The notes under the pieces were generated by a model. The model saw only the letters and a list, made by a program, of their open reading frames with translations. It was not told the origin of the DNA and did not search any database. From positions 62,001-126,000 of the forward strand of contig NZ_JALHAP010000072.1 of the NCBI RefSeq assembly GCF_025215095.1: a stretch of DNA of 64,000 bases, in the 5' to 3' direction. The DNA comes from Dryocola boscaweniae (GTDB lineage Bacteria; Pseudomonadota; Gammaproteobacteria; Enterobacterales; Enterobacteriaceae). Positions 19,403 to 27,085 of this stretch are shown one piece after another (the stretch's first letter is position 1; every line of letters starts with the position of its first letter). The translations under genes were made by a program, and so were the position numbers.

Positions 19403-19921
19403 TTACTCCTGTTGTCTATGACCTGTTTTATTATAGTGATAATAAGAAATTGCGCTAGCAAAATAGGATTTTGTTATCATCAAGAAAAAATTCAACAAGT
19501 CTGCCATGTTATCAATGTCAATATCTGGTTTGGTTTGGCTTCCTTTGGTAATTTTCATGTAGAAGTCAACAAATTTGCTTTTTTCCTTATCCGTGATTTG
19601 ATAATTTAATTGATGGCTAATTTTATTTCTAATGTTATTAAAGTCTTTTATTCTTAAGTATATTTCATTATATGGGGTTTCTGCAGGCTCATGTTGTATT
19701 AAAGCTATTTTTTGTGAAAATGTGAGTTTTGCATCAACCCAAGATAACGAAGGATATCTTAACCTGAGATAGTCACTGATATACTTTTCAAGACTCAAGT
19801 GCGCAGTAAGAAATGCACCTATGAACTCAACGTCAACCCCATCAACATGTTCCCATATACTTTCGTTTTCATTAGTTATACCTGTATACACAGCGGTTGA
19901 CGCCAGATCTTTCCAGTCCAT
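19403..19921 (-). CDS. HEPN-motif protein (first of two)
   Basis: The 172-residue, mostly helical protein carries FNNIRNKISHQLNY, with Arg98-x4-His103, the active-site pattern of HEPN ribonucleases. The preceding helix (FIGAFLTAHLSLEKYISDYLRLRYP) fits the first HEPN helices and is shared by C-terminal-domain MAE_28990-like or Cthe_2314-like families; exact family unknown. HEPN RNases act in toxin-antitoxin and abortive-infection systems. No antitoxin-like partner (MNT nucleotidyltransferase) is adjacent. It is a single-gene leftward unit with A+T-rich flanks. Confidence 0.72.
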   Translation of the reverse strand: MDWKDLASTAVYTGITNENESIWEHVDGVDVEFIGAFLTAHLSLEKYISDYLRLRYPSLSWVDAKLTFSQKIALIQHEPAETPYNEIYLRIKDFNNIRNKISHQLNYQITDKEKSKFVDFYMKITKGSQTKPDIDIDNMADLLNFFLMITKSYFASAISYYHYNKTGHRQQE

Positions 19922-20228
19922 ATTTAATCCTTATAAGTACGATATTGGCAGGTTAATATTTTTCTTAAATCAATAATCATCTCAAAATCAATGAGTAGAT
20001 ATTATAGTTGCCCGCAATACAATTAAATACAATACTTGTTAAAGAAGAATCTTCCCTTCCATAAGCTTTTGTCTAAGATACAATTGTAAATCAAGACAAT
20101 ACTAAAATTTTTATAATTACACTGTTGACACAAAACGAATAAGTTTTGAGCCCTTGAATGACTGCTAAGAGCCAGGGTCGAACGTTGAAATATCTAATGA
20201 ATTATCTCAACTTTTACTTTATAATTAT
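19922..20228. other. Intergenic region with boundary repeat type 1
   Basis: No gene is seen in these 307 A+T-rich bases. They hold the upstream region of the first HEPN-motif gene and, at 20162-20185, the second copy of the type-1 boundary repeat. Confidence 0.5.
20162..20185. repeat. Cassette-boundary repeat, type 1, copy 2
   Basis: Partner of 16709-16732 (21 of 24 bases identical). It lies 43 bases beyond the stop codon of the second HEPN-motif gene. Confidence 0.7.
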
Positions 20229-20741
20229 CTAACGATCAGTCTTTGCGCACTCATACATTTCACTTTTAATCTTATCTAATATCTCGTCTGTTAAGCCGTA
20301 TTTAAGCGAAGCATTACGTGATATTGGATTTAAAATATCTTCGGCGGAGTTAAATATATCTATTGAATCATTAAGTTCCTTAATCATGTTATTGCGGCCA
20401 TTTTCACTTATGAAATCAATTGCATGTTCGACAAAAAAAGAATGGGCTAACCAGTTCCGTTTTTTTAAGGCTGAAGAAAGTTTAACTTCAATATCATTAT
20501 CTAGTATTTCAAGTTTTCTGATTAGCTTAAAAAGCTGTCCCATCGTTTTCTCAGACAACCCTTTATCAAACCTATCAAAGTCTGCTTCCCACTTATCACG
20601 AGTAGAAAATGCAGTTACATTTTTTGTAAAGAAATCGAAGAAAATCAGCAGTTGAACTATCGACTGCTCTACACACTGTGCTCTATACATCGCAAGACCA
20701 AAGTATGCGTAGACCTCTTTACAATGTTCTGAAGTATCCAT
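20229..20741 (-). CDS. HEPN-motif protein (second of two)
   Basis: The 170-residue helical protein contains KKRNWLAHSFFVEHA, with Arg95-x4-His100, matching the HEPN active-site pattern; RN-x-LAH is a frequent form. The N-terminal helix AYFGLAMYRAQCVEQSIVQLL suits the HEPN dimer interface. No nucleotidyltransferase or other partner is adjacent. The gene is leftward, single, and bracketed by the same pair of boundary repeats as the SIR2 gene. A phage-defence or RNA-cleaving role is inferred from motif and context only. Confidence 0.72.
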   Translation of the reverse strand: MDTSEHCKEVYAYFGLAMYRAQCVEQSIVQLLIFFDFFTKNVTAFSTRDKWEADFDRFDKGLSEKTMGQLFKLIRKLEILDNDIEVKLSSALKKRNWLAHSFFVEHAIDFISENGRNNMIKELNDSIDIFNSAEDILNPISRNASLKYGLTDEILDKIKSEMYECAKTDR

Positions 20742-20801
20742 GGCAACCTTATTAATTCAATTTATCTTCACTCTATACATTAACATAGCATGATGTTGGC
20801 A

Positions 20802-20827
20802 ATGTCTGCTTCTGGCACAAAGCCAAC
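20802..20827. repeat. Cassette-boundary repeat, type 2, copy 2
   Basis: Partner of 18499-18524 (23 of 26 bases identical), lying upstream of the second HEPN-motif gene. Confidence 0.7.
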
Positions 20828-20898
20828 TGTCAGATCTGATTATACCCAGAAAACGAAGTACCGTATTAAGTATGAATCATTACACATGCTGTGCTTGT

Positions 20899-20936
20899 GC
20901 CGAAGAGGCTCGGAACAGGAAGCGAGCCTCTTCGGC
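20899..20936 (-). terminator. Perfect 14-bp hairpin ending the exported-protein operon
   Basis: Arms gccgaagaggctcg (20899-20912) and cgagcctcttcggc (20923-20936) are fully complementary around a ten-base loop. It lies 15 bases past the stop of the 53-residue gene. There is no long T-run, so termination is likely but not certain. Confidence 0.7.
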
Positions 20937-20951
20937 GAGATTGTCAGTTTC

Positions 20952-21113
20952 TCATAAACTGTTAAGAGGTTGATCGAGACCTAATTTTTCTGCAAGCCGA
21001 TGCAATGTATTTATTGTTACAGTTTCTTCTGCTTCTTTAAAAAATTCATTCCAATGTTTTCCGATAAACCACGAAAGTAATTCAAGTTCCTGCTCTGAAA
21101 ATCTAATGTCCAT
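20952..21113 (-). CDS. Small 53-residue protein
   Basis: This short gene encodes a soluble, acidic helical protein (MDIRFSEQELELLSWFIGKH...). A GGAG ribosome-binding site lies five bases before the ATG, and a strong hairpin follows the stop, which supports real translation. It is the last gene of the leftward group starting at 22948. No family is recognised; the amphipathic composition would suit a small regulator or antidote, which is only a guess. Confidence 0.6.
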   Translation of the reverse strand: MDIRFSEQELELLSWFIGKHWNEFFKEAEETVTINTLHRLAEKLGLDQPLNSL

Positions 21114-21157
21114 TTTTACTCCATCTTTTTAATAATATTAAATCACATATATCTATT

Positions 21158-21691
21158 TTATTTGCCTGAATGTTTTACTCTCGATAACAACGATGCATCA
21201 CGTAAATGAATACTTCCAAAAGGATTGAGAGAAACATCATTACTAGTGACTGTTACATAATCGCCAACATCTACATTAGATATTCTGCCCGCTTTTTCGC
21301 TATCGAAAAATACCTGAATTGTGCTGTCGCTATCTGGAATCACAATTTCAATGACAGGATTTCCCAGAGATAGTCTGATCCCCCCAACTTCGCCTCTTAA
21401 TTCTAATGTATTACCTTTTAGCTTATGAGTAATTCTGACTTCATTTGTATTGAATTCGCGGTATAATTTTTGAGGTGTATAGGTGTAAGTCTCGACTTTA
21501 GGTCTTCTGTCTTCAATAACCGGAGGAGGGGAGATATGAGCATGAGTCTCAGTAGCTAAACGTGCTTTTATCTGCTTATCATTCTCTTCTGTTTTAGCTA
21601 GTACCCAACCCATCACGATAAAAAGCACTGCGAATATTCCTACAGCTTTAATTGCTTTTACATACCCGATGTTTTTATTATTGAAGCCCAT
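21158..21691 (-). CDS. Membrane-anchored OB-fold (tRNA_anti-like) protein
   Basis: The 177-residue protein has one N-terminal membrane segment (residues 13-33, AIKAVGIFAVLFIVMGWVLA). Its periplasmic part contains TPQKLYREFNTNEVRITHKLKGNTLELRGEV and VGDYVTVTSNDVS, which resemble the tRNA_anti-like OB-fold family (PF12869) of envelope proteins of unknown role. It overlaps the end of the upstream gene by 14 bases, so the two are translationally linked. It belongs to a three- or four-gene leftward operon of exported proteins. Confidence 0.72.
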   Translation of the reverse strand: MGFNNKNIGYVKAIKAVGIFAVLFIVMGWVLAKTEENDKQIKARLATETHAHISPPPVIEDRRPKVETYTYTPQKLYREFNTNEVRITHKLKGNTLELRGEVGGIRLSLGNPVIEIVIPDSDSTIQVFFDSEKAGRISNVDVGDYVTVTSNDVSLNPFGSIHLRDASLLSRVKHSGK

Positions 21692-22049
21692 GATAATTGT
21701 CCTTGTATATTCCGGTAATCACATTTTCTCTTTGTAAGATGATGAAGCCATCTTTAGGATGCTTAATCATATTCCGCATATTTACTAATACCGTGTTGTC
21801 AATGATGCCGTAATGTTCCAGATACGCAATGGCATTCTCTGTTGACGAGAGGGCTGAAGTATCATCCCGATAGTTATCTAAGCTGATCGGTAGGTTGTGA
21901 ACTATATGCATATACTGAAACATGAAGTCATAACCCATTGTGTAACGACCTACATTATATTTTCCCCGATAGGGTAAATCTGAGTCGCAACTCCTCCAGT
22001 CGCCAGTATTGACGAGGGTTTGTCCATCGCTGGGAATTACCTGAATCAT
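21678..22049 (-). CDS. Uncharacterised 123-residue protein
   Basis: I do not recognise this protein. It has no clear signal peptide or membrane segment and is rich in aromatic residues (YRGKYNVGRYTMGYDFMFQYMH). Its start overlaps the stop of the upstream gene (ATGA, 22046-22049), and its end overlaps the next gene by 14 bases, so it is a tightly coupled middle gene of the operon. It may act with the two exported proteins that flank it. Confidence 0.7.
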   Translation of the reverse strand: MIQVIPSDGQTLVNTGDWRSCDSDLPYRGKYNVGRYTMGYDFMFQYMHIVHNLPISLDNYRDDTSALSSTENAIAYLEHYGIIDNTVLVNMRNMIKHPKDGFIILQRENVITGIYKDNYHGLQ

Positions 22050-22948
22050 TCGCTGGCCTTGCGGTTGCTAAGGTCTGCGATACGTTTATTCGTCATATCG
22101 GTAAGGCAGTTAATATCTGTCTTGCAAAAATTATCTTTCTGTTTAATCCACTTACGCTGTTCCGGTAGTAGTTTCTTGCGTGTATCAGAACTAAAGCTTT
22201 TCCATAATACATTTAATTTTTTATCTGATTCATTAAATTTTTCTTGTACGTCTGATATTGTGTTTTTAGTATTATTTGTATTAATGGGGGGCGTTATATC
22301 AGCTTCGGATTTAGACTGTTTAGTACAGGCAATTTCCCAATTTTTTGCTGTATTGATAGCGATGTCATTAAACATAAGATTGCGAACAGATGTTCCTTTT
22401 ACTTTCGCTCCCTCTTCCATAATTGTACGAACTTCTGGAGGGGCTTCGTTTATTTCCTTATCGAACTTAGCATTAAATTCTTTATCTTCTCTCATGAGTG
22501 CCAATAATTCAGCTTTGGTAGGTGCCCCTTGTGCGCACACTTCGCTTTCACTCATATTCTTAAGTGTTCTTATGCTATCCCATCTATGCGCAGGTATGTC
22601 GGAGACGGTAGCTGTACATTGCTTGTCAATATTGGCTTTAATCTCATCTGCCTGCTTACGAATGATCATGCGGGCGTTTGCTGGGTCATTGCTGTACATC
22701 GATAAGGCCAGAGGTTCATTCAACAGGATAAGGTTAATTTCCCCCATGTTCGGGCCACCGTTGGCACAAAGTTTGGCGGTTGGTAAGTTCATCAGCTCTG
22801 CAACGGAACCGATATTTTGAAACCCTCCAGCGTTATGAGAGTTGCCTGTCGCTAATACAGGTCCGGGTAGCATCATGCCAGTTAACACGCTGTATCTCAG
22901 TATGTCTCGTAAGTTCAAATGCTTCTCTCCATGCCGTTGTTTAATCAT
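22046..22948 (-). CDS. Exported protein with C-terminal LprI-like domain
   Basis: The 300-residue product has an N-terminal signal sequence (about residues 13-34, LRYSVLTGMMLPGPVLATG). The C-terminal 80 residues (LNVLWKSFSSDTRKKLLPEQRKWIKQKDNFC) carry the LprI-like (DUF1311) signature of the lysozyme-inhibitor/YecT group. The central region has two C-A-x-G stretches (LCANGGPN, VCAQGAPT) that look like an internal repeat. It is the first gene of the operon. A role in the periplasm is likely; the substrate is unknown. Start codon choice among the first methionines is uncertain. Confidence 0.75.
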   Translation of the reverse strand: MIKQRHGEKHLNLRDILRYSVLTGMMLPGPVLATGNSHNAGGFQNIGSVAELMNLPTAKLCANGGPNMGEINLILLNEPLALSMYSNDPANARMIIRKQADEIKANIDKQCTATVSDIPAHRWDSIRTLKNMSESEVCAQGAPTKAELLALMREDKEFNAKFDKEINEAPPEVRTIMEEGAKVKGTSVRNLMFNDIAINTAKNWEIACTKQSKSEADITPPINTNNTKNTISDVQEKFNESDKKLNVLWKSFSSDTRKKLLPEQRKWIKQKDNFCKTDINCLTDMTNKRIADLSNRKASE

Positions 22949-23268
22949 GTAGCTGCAGGTAATTGCCGCATGCTTAGCGTATCGAGTTTGAAGTGATAGT
23001 CAGCGTCATGCGTGTCCCTGATTTTACCTGATTGATCTGTTAAATCTATTAATAATCGATAATTGATCTATAAAAACGATCAATTGGTGAGGCAAGTACG
23101 CTAAGACTTGCGCTTAATGGATTGCGACTAGTTGATGTTTAATGTGGAGACCATAGTGTTGACTGCTTTAACGGAGGCCACGGCACAAGGTGTCACGAAC
23201 ATGAAGGAAGGGGATTGTGATGGGCTATCTTTAGTATTGAAAACGGGAGGATGGAGTACGCAGAACAA
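22949..23268. other. Right end of the element, no gene seen
   Basis: This A+T-rich stretch contains the upstream region of the exported-protein operon. A perfect 8-bp inverted repeat (aattgatc 23061-23068, gatcaatt 23078-23085) lies 113 bases before the operon start and could be an operator. No gene with support was found. Confidence 0.5.
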
Positions 23269-23322
23269 CTAACATGATTTTGTAAGGTTTGTATGTTTCG
23301 CTAACACTAAACGTACGGTCAT
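23269..23322 (-). pseudogene. rlmI: Detached native 5' end of rlmI
   Basis: Reading leftward from 23322, the sequence ATGACCGTACGTTTAGTGTT encodes MTVRLVL, the native rlmI start as in E. coli apart from one residue. After the crossover it runs into element DNA and stops 17 codons from the start (TAG at 23269). This shows that rlmI was intact before insertion and that its promoter now reads into a dead fragment. Confidence 0.9.
23276..23313. other. attR of the serine-recombinase element
   Basis: Element arm gattttgtaaggttt (23276-23290), an 11-base spacer and the shared 12-mer taacactaaacg (23302-23313), followed by chromosomal tacggtcat. Joined to the left end, the arms form an imperfect inverted repeat (13 of 15) whose centre falls on the aa dinucleotide of the shared 12-mer. 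Confidence 0.88.
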
Positions 23323-23412
23323 ATTTTGCTATGCTGTTTTGCTAAGAATTGGGCGTCATTTTCCGGGTTACACAAAGGAAATGCAACGCAAGAACCCTAA
23401 ACGGAGGAAGTT

Positions 23413-23694
23413 ATGGCATCAGTATGTACGCTTGCCTGGGTCCACGGCATGGTTCAGGGGGTTGGATTTCGCTACAGCACGCAGCGCGAGGCGCAAAAGC
23501 TGGGACTGAATGGCTACGTCCGAAATATGGATGACGGGAGCGTTGAAGTGCTGGCCTGTGGTGAAGCGGAACAGGTGGAACAGCTTGTCGACTGGCTGAA
23601 AGCGGGAGGGCCGCGCAGCGCCAGGGTTGATAAAGTGCTCACAGAACCTCATCAACCCGACAGAGAATGGTCCAACTTCGGGATTCGCTATTAA
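23413..23694 (+). CDS. acyP: Acylphosphatase
   Basis: AcyP (YccX) hydrolyses acyl phosphates such as carbamoyl and acetyl phosphate. The 93-residue product has the single acylphosphatase domain: [10 protein letters not shown] with the phosphate-binding loop and Arg20, and [13 protein letters not shown] with Asn38, the two catalytic residues. A GGAGG-type site (cggaggaagtt) precedes the ATG. It was originally the divergent neighbour of rlmI and overlaps convergent tusE by four bases. Confidence 0.96.
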   Translation: MASVCTLAWVHGMVQGVGFRYSTQREAQKLGLNGYVRNMDDGSVEVLACGEAEQVEQLVDWLKAGGPRSARVDKVLTEPHQPDREWSNFGIRY

Positions 23695-24020
23695 ATACAC
23701 TTCACCGGTTTTGGCAGGCCGGCAATTTTTGTGGCCTGCTTAGCCGGGCCTTTTGGGAAGAGGCGGTACAAGTAACGGCTGTTGCCTTTTTCCTCGCCGA
23801 ATTTGTTAGCCATGGCTTTGACCAGCATGCGGATCGCCGGAGAGGTATTGAATTCCAGATAAAAATCTCGCACAAAACGCACCACTTCCCAGTGTTCAAC
23901 GGCAAGTGTAATCCCTTCTTTTTCGGCAATAATTACCGCAAGCTGCTCGCTCCACTCAGCGCTATTTTTCAGATACCCATCGGTATCTGTTTCGATAACT
24001 TTTCCTTCGAACGTCAACAT
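23691..24020 (-). CDS. tusE: Sulfurtransferase TusE
   Basis: TusE accepts persulfide sulfur from the TusBCD complex and passes it to MnmA for 2-thiouridine synthesis in tRNA. The 109-residue product has the DsrC-like fold signature ([65 protein letters not shown]). The conserved penultimate Cys108 carries the persulfide. Length and sequence match E. coli TusE (YccK). Confidence 0.97.
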   Translation of the reverse strand: MLTFEGKVIETDTDGYLKNSAEWSEQLAVIIAEKEGITLAVEHWEVVRFVRDFYLEFNTSPAIRMLVKAMANKFGEEKGNSRYLYRLFPKGPAKQATKIAGLPKPVKCI

Positions 24021-24129
24021 AGTAATCCGGACTCTTATTCAAACTGGCCGCAGTGTAACAAATTTGGCTTGTCAGAAAAAACAAAGCCCCGCATGAGCGA
24101 GGCCTGGATTTAGCTGAGAAGCGCTGCCG

Positions 24130-24789
24130 TTAATCGCGGCTGGCGAAGCCCAGAATGCTCAGCAGGCTGATGAAGATATTGTACAGAGAAACGTACAGGC
24201 TCACCGTGGCACGAATATAGTTCGTTTCACCGCCGCGGATAATATTGCTGGTCTCAAACAAAATGGCGCCTGAGGAGATCAGAATAAACACTGCGCTGAT
24301 AGCTAAATGCAACGCAGGCAACTGCAGGAAGATGTTCGCAACCATGCCAATCAGCACAACCACGATACCCGCCATCAGCATTCCGCCCAGGAAAGACATA
24401 TCTTTACGGGTCGTCAGAACATAAGCAGAGCAGCAGAAAAATACCAGCGCAGTACCGCCCAGCGCCATGCCAATCACATCGCCCATACCGGCAGAAAGAT
24501 AAGCATTAAGAATCGGCCCCAGGATATAACCCAGGAAGCCGGTAAACGCAAAGGCGGCAATAATCCCGGTTGGCTTATTTGCCAGACGGTAGGTCAGGAA
24601 CATCAGGCCATACATGCCGACCAGCGTCAGAATCAGACCCGGAGAAGGCAGCATCAGCACGGTGCTGGCGGTGGCGACCAGCGCAGAAAAGGCGAGCGTC
24701 AGGCTGAGCAGAAAATAGGTATTACGGAGCACCTTGTGAGTGCTTAGCAGTGACGAACGGTCACGCGAGGAAGTAATTATGCGATCCAT
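24130..24789 (-). CDS. yccA: FtsH modulator YccA
   Basis: YccA is an inner-membrane Bax-inhibitor-1 family protein that associates with, and is degraded by, the FtsH-HflKC protease and can inhibit FtsH when SecY is jammed. The 219-residue product has seven hydrophobic segments and the family's conserved acidic C-terminal region ([31 protein letters not shown]). It is expressed leftward; tusE begins 110 bases away, with a weak hairpin between. Confidence 0.96.
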   Translation of the reverse strand: MDRIITSSRDRSSLLSTHKVLRNTYFLLSLTLAFSALVATASTVLMLPSPGLILTLVGMYGLMFLTYRLANKPTGIIAAFAFTGFLGYILGPILNAYLSAGMGDVIGMALGGTALVFFCCSAYVLTTRKDMSFLGGMLMAGIVVVLIGMVANIFLQLPALHLAISAVFILISSGAILFETSNIIRGGETNYIRATVSLYVSLYNIFISLLSILGFASRD

Positions 24790-25016
24790 TCAGAAACTCT
24801 CTCTTATTACAGGTGTATATGGTGATGGAGAATAAGCGGCACCTTTATTGCGCGAAAGCTTTTTTACCCATCTTTACCTGTTGATATCAAACCATGCGTT
24901 CAGAAAATATTCCATAGCTCTAACTTATAGGTTGCTGAAAATTATTGCGTTATCGCGCGGTCATGACTAAGAGTGATAGCCCTACCGTCGTTAATAACTC
25001 AAATAAGGCGTGTTTA

Positions 25017-26645
25017 ATGAAAGCAACCCACCACAACACATTTATCAAATCGTTTGTCGCCCTGAGCCTGATGAGCGCAGCTTCTGGCGCCTGGGCCGCT
25101 AACGTACCGGCAGGAACAGAGCTTGCAGCAAAACAGGAGCTTGTTCGCAACAACGGCAGCGAACCCGCTTCTCTCGATCCCCACAAAGTCGAAAGCGACG
25201 TCGAATTTAATCTCATTAGCGATTTTTTCGACGGACTGGTAGCAGTACGCAACGACGGTTCAATTGAGCCGCGTCTGGCGGAAAAATGGGAGGAGAAGGG
25301 CAACACCGTCTGGACCTTCCATTTACGCCCGGGCATTAAATGGTCGAACGGTCAGCCGATCACGGCTGAAGATGTTGTCTGGAGCTGGCAGCGTCTGGTT
25401 GACCCAAAAACAGCCTCCCCGTACGCAAGCTATCCCGGCAATATGCATCTTGAGAATGCGGCTGAAATTGCGCAGGGCACTAAAACGGCGGATACGCTTG
25501 GCATCAAAGCGCTGGACGACAGCACGCTACAGATAACCCTCACCCAGCCAACTGCCGCTTTTCTTTCCATGCTGGCACACCCGTCACTCGTACCTGTCGA
25601 TAGAGCCCTTATTGAAAAATTCGGCGAGAAGTGGACCCAGCCGGGTAATTTCGCCGGCAGCGGAGCATATACCCCTACCCAGTGGATAGTGAATGAAAAA
25701 ATCGTTGCTGAGAGAAACGCTCAATACTGGGATAATAAACATACCGTCATTAATAAGGTAACGTATCTGCCGATAAGCTCTGAAACGGCTGATATCAATC
25801 GCTACAAAGCGGGTGAAATAGATATTGTTTACACCCTGCCGCAAACCCTGTTCGCTTCCCTGAAAAAATCCATACCGGACCAGGTTCACGTTACGCCTAA
25901 GCTTGCGACCTATTACTTTGAGTTCAACACCACCAAAGCGCCATTTAATGACGCACGGGTGCGCAGAGCGCTGAACATGGCGCTGGACAAAGACATTATT
26001 GCGGACAAAGTTCTGGGGCAGGGGCAAATCCCCGCCTGGGTTATCAGCCAGAAGAAAATAGGTGGGGTGGAACTAAAATCGCCGGACTACGCAAGCTGGA
26101 GCCATGAGAAACGAGTCGAAGAAGCGAAAAAGCTTCTCGAACAGGCAGGGTACAATGCTTCGCATCCGTTAAGCTTCAATCTGCTGTACAACACGTCTGA
26201 AAACCATAAGCGCATTGCTATCGCAGTCAGTTCTATGTGGAGCAAAAACCTGGGCGTAGAAGCGAAGCTGCAAAATCAGGAATGGAAAACCATGCTTGAT
26301 ACCATGCACAGCGGCAATTTCGACGCGGTGCGCTACGCGTGGATTGCGGATTACGATGACGCCTCTACTTTCCTGAACAACTTCCGCACCGGTGACAGCG
26401 AAAACACTTCTCAATACACCAACGCCAAATTTGATGAAGCTTTAAGGAACGCCGCGAAAGCGGATAACGTTCAAGCGCGCGGTAAATTTTATCAGCAGGC
26501 GGAAAATCAGCTTGCCGAAGATGTACCGGCCATCCCGGTCTACCACTACGTGCTGGCTCAGTTGGTAAAACCTTTCGTGGGAGGATACGCGCCGAGTAAC
26601 CTTGGCTTCTACTACACGAAAGATATGTACATCAAAAAACACTAA
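25017..26645 (+). CDS. Orphan OppA-like oligopeptide-binding protein
   Basis: This 542-residue periplasmic solute-binding protein (SBP family 5) is close to OppA/MppA: VPAGTELAAKQELVRNNGSEPASLDPHK, the WTFHLRPGIKWSNGQPIT motif, FGEKWTQPGNF and a C-terminal PVYHYVLAQLVKPFVGGY. A signal peptide (MKATHHNTFIKSFVALSLMSAASGAWA) is cut after AWA. I start at 25017, where AAGG lies eight bases upstream, rather than at 24945. No permease or ATPase genes are adjacent, so it must use the Opp transporter elsewhere or act as a sensor, as MppA does. E. coli lacks a copy at this locus, as far as I recall. Confidence 0.9.
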   Translation: MKATHHNTFIKSFVALSLMSAASGAWAANVPAGTELAAKQELVRNNGSEPASLDPHKVESDVEFNLISDFFDGLVAVRNDGSIEPRLAEKWEEKGNTVWTFHLRPGIKWSNGQPITAEDVVWSWQRLVDPKTASPYASYPGNMHLENAAEIAQGTKTADTLGIKALDDSTLQITLTQPTAAFLSMLAHPSLVPVDRALIEKFGEKWTQPGNFAGSGAYTPTQWIVNEKIVAERNAQYWDNKHTVINKVTYLPISSETADINRYKAGEIDIVYTLPQTLFASLKKSIPDQVHVTPKLATYYFEFNTTKAPFNDARVRRALNMALDKDIIADKVLGQGQIPAWVISQKKIGGVELKSPDYASWSHEKRVEEAKKLLEQAGYNASHPLSFNLLYNTSENHKRIAIAVSSMWSKNLGVEAKLQNQEWKTMLDTMHSGNFDAVRYAWIADYDDASTFLNNFRTGDSENTSQYTNAKFDEALRNAAKADNVQARGKFYQQAENQLAEDVPAIPVYHYVLAQLVKPFVGGYAPSNLGFYYTKDMYIKKH

Positions 26646-26784
26646 GTCCGCGCGTGAAAGGTGTTGTTAAACTAATCAAATTGTTGGCGTTTCAGTCAAA
26701 TAACACAAAGTTGGCTGTTTTTCAGGCGAACGAACAAAATCGTGCTTTACATGAAGTATGGGTATGTTTATAGTTCGCCTCGTT

Positions 26785-26872
26785 GGAAGTGTGGCCGAGC
26801 GGTTGAAGGCACCGGTCTTGAAAACCGGCGACCCGAAAGGGTTCCAGAGTTCGAATCTCTGCGCTTCCGCCA
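26785..26872 (+). tRNA. serT: tRNA-Ser (anticodon UGA)
   Basis: The 88-base gene begins ggaagtgtggccgagcgg and ends gcgcttccgcca with the CCA encoded. It has a seven-base acceptor stem, a long variable arm (cgacccgaaagggttcc) and the anticodon TGA after ctt. This matches E. coli serT, the tRNA located after yccA. A prophage has used its 3' end as attachment site. Confidence 0.97.
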
Positions 26873-26880
26873 ACATTATC

Positions 26881-26908
26881 AAGGGGTTGCCGAAAGGCGA
26901 CCCCTTTT
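26881..26908 (+). terminator. Terminator after serT
   Basis: The stem aaggggttgcc/ggcgacccctt with a gaaa loop and a following tttt run lies nine bases after the tRNA. It may be the host tRNA terminator or its phage-restored copy. Confidence 0.85.
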
Positions 26909-27085
26909 GCTTTTGGGGTGTTGGTATAGTGTTGGTATATTCACTTGGTATATTTTTTAGTTTTTCCTCGTCTCCCTTAATTATCATTTAGTTTGTGTCA
27001 TAACATATCTTTTACAACTTCCCATACTCCTCCTCGATTTGTTATTTGGTATACTAGCCACACTCTTTTGAAATGGAATGGAAGA

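Larger units (their letters stand above)
11240..23313. mobile_element. 12-kb serine-recombinase integrative element in rlmI
   Basis: The element separates rlmI from acyP, which are neighbours in E. coli. It is bounded by a 12-bp direct repeat, begins with a large serine recombinase gene and splits the rlmI start from the rest of the gene. Its interior is visibly A+T-rich compared with both flanks. Cargo includes a replication-like protein, a small serine recombinase, SIR2 and HEPN-motif proteins, and a membrane/exported-protein operon. No conjugation or capsid genes are visible, so it is probably a genomic island mobilised by its recombinase. Confidence 0.88.
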
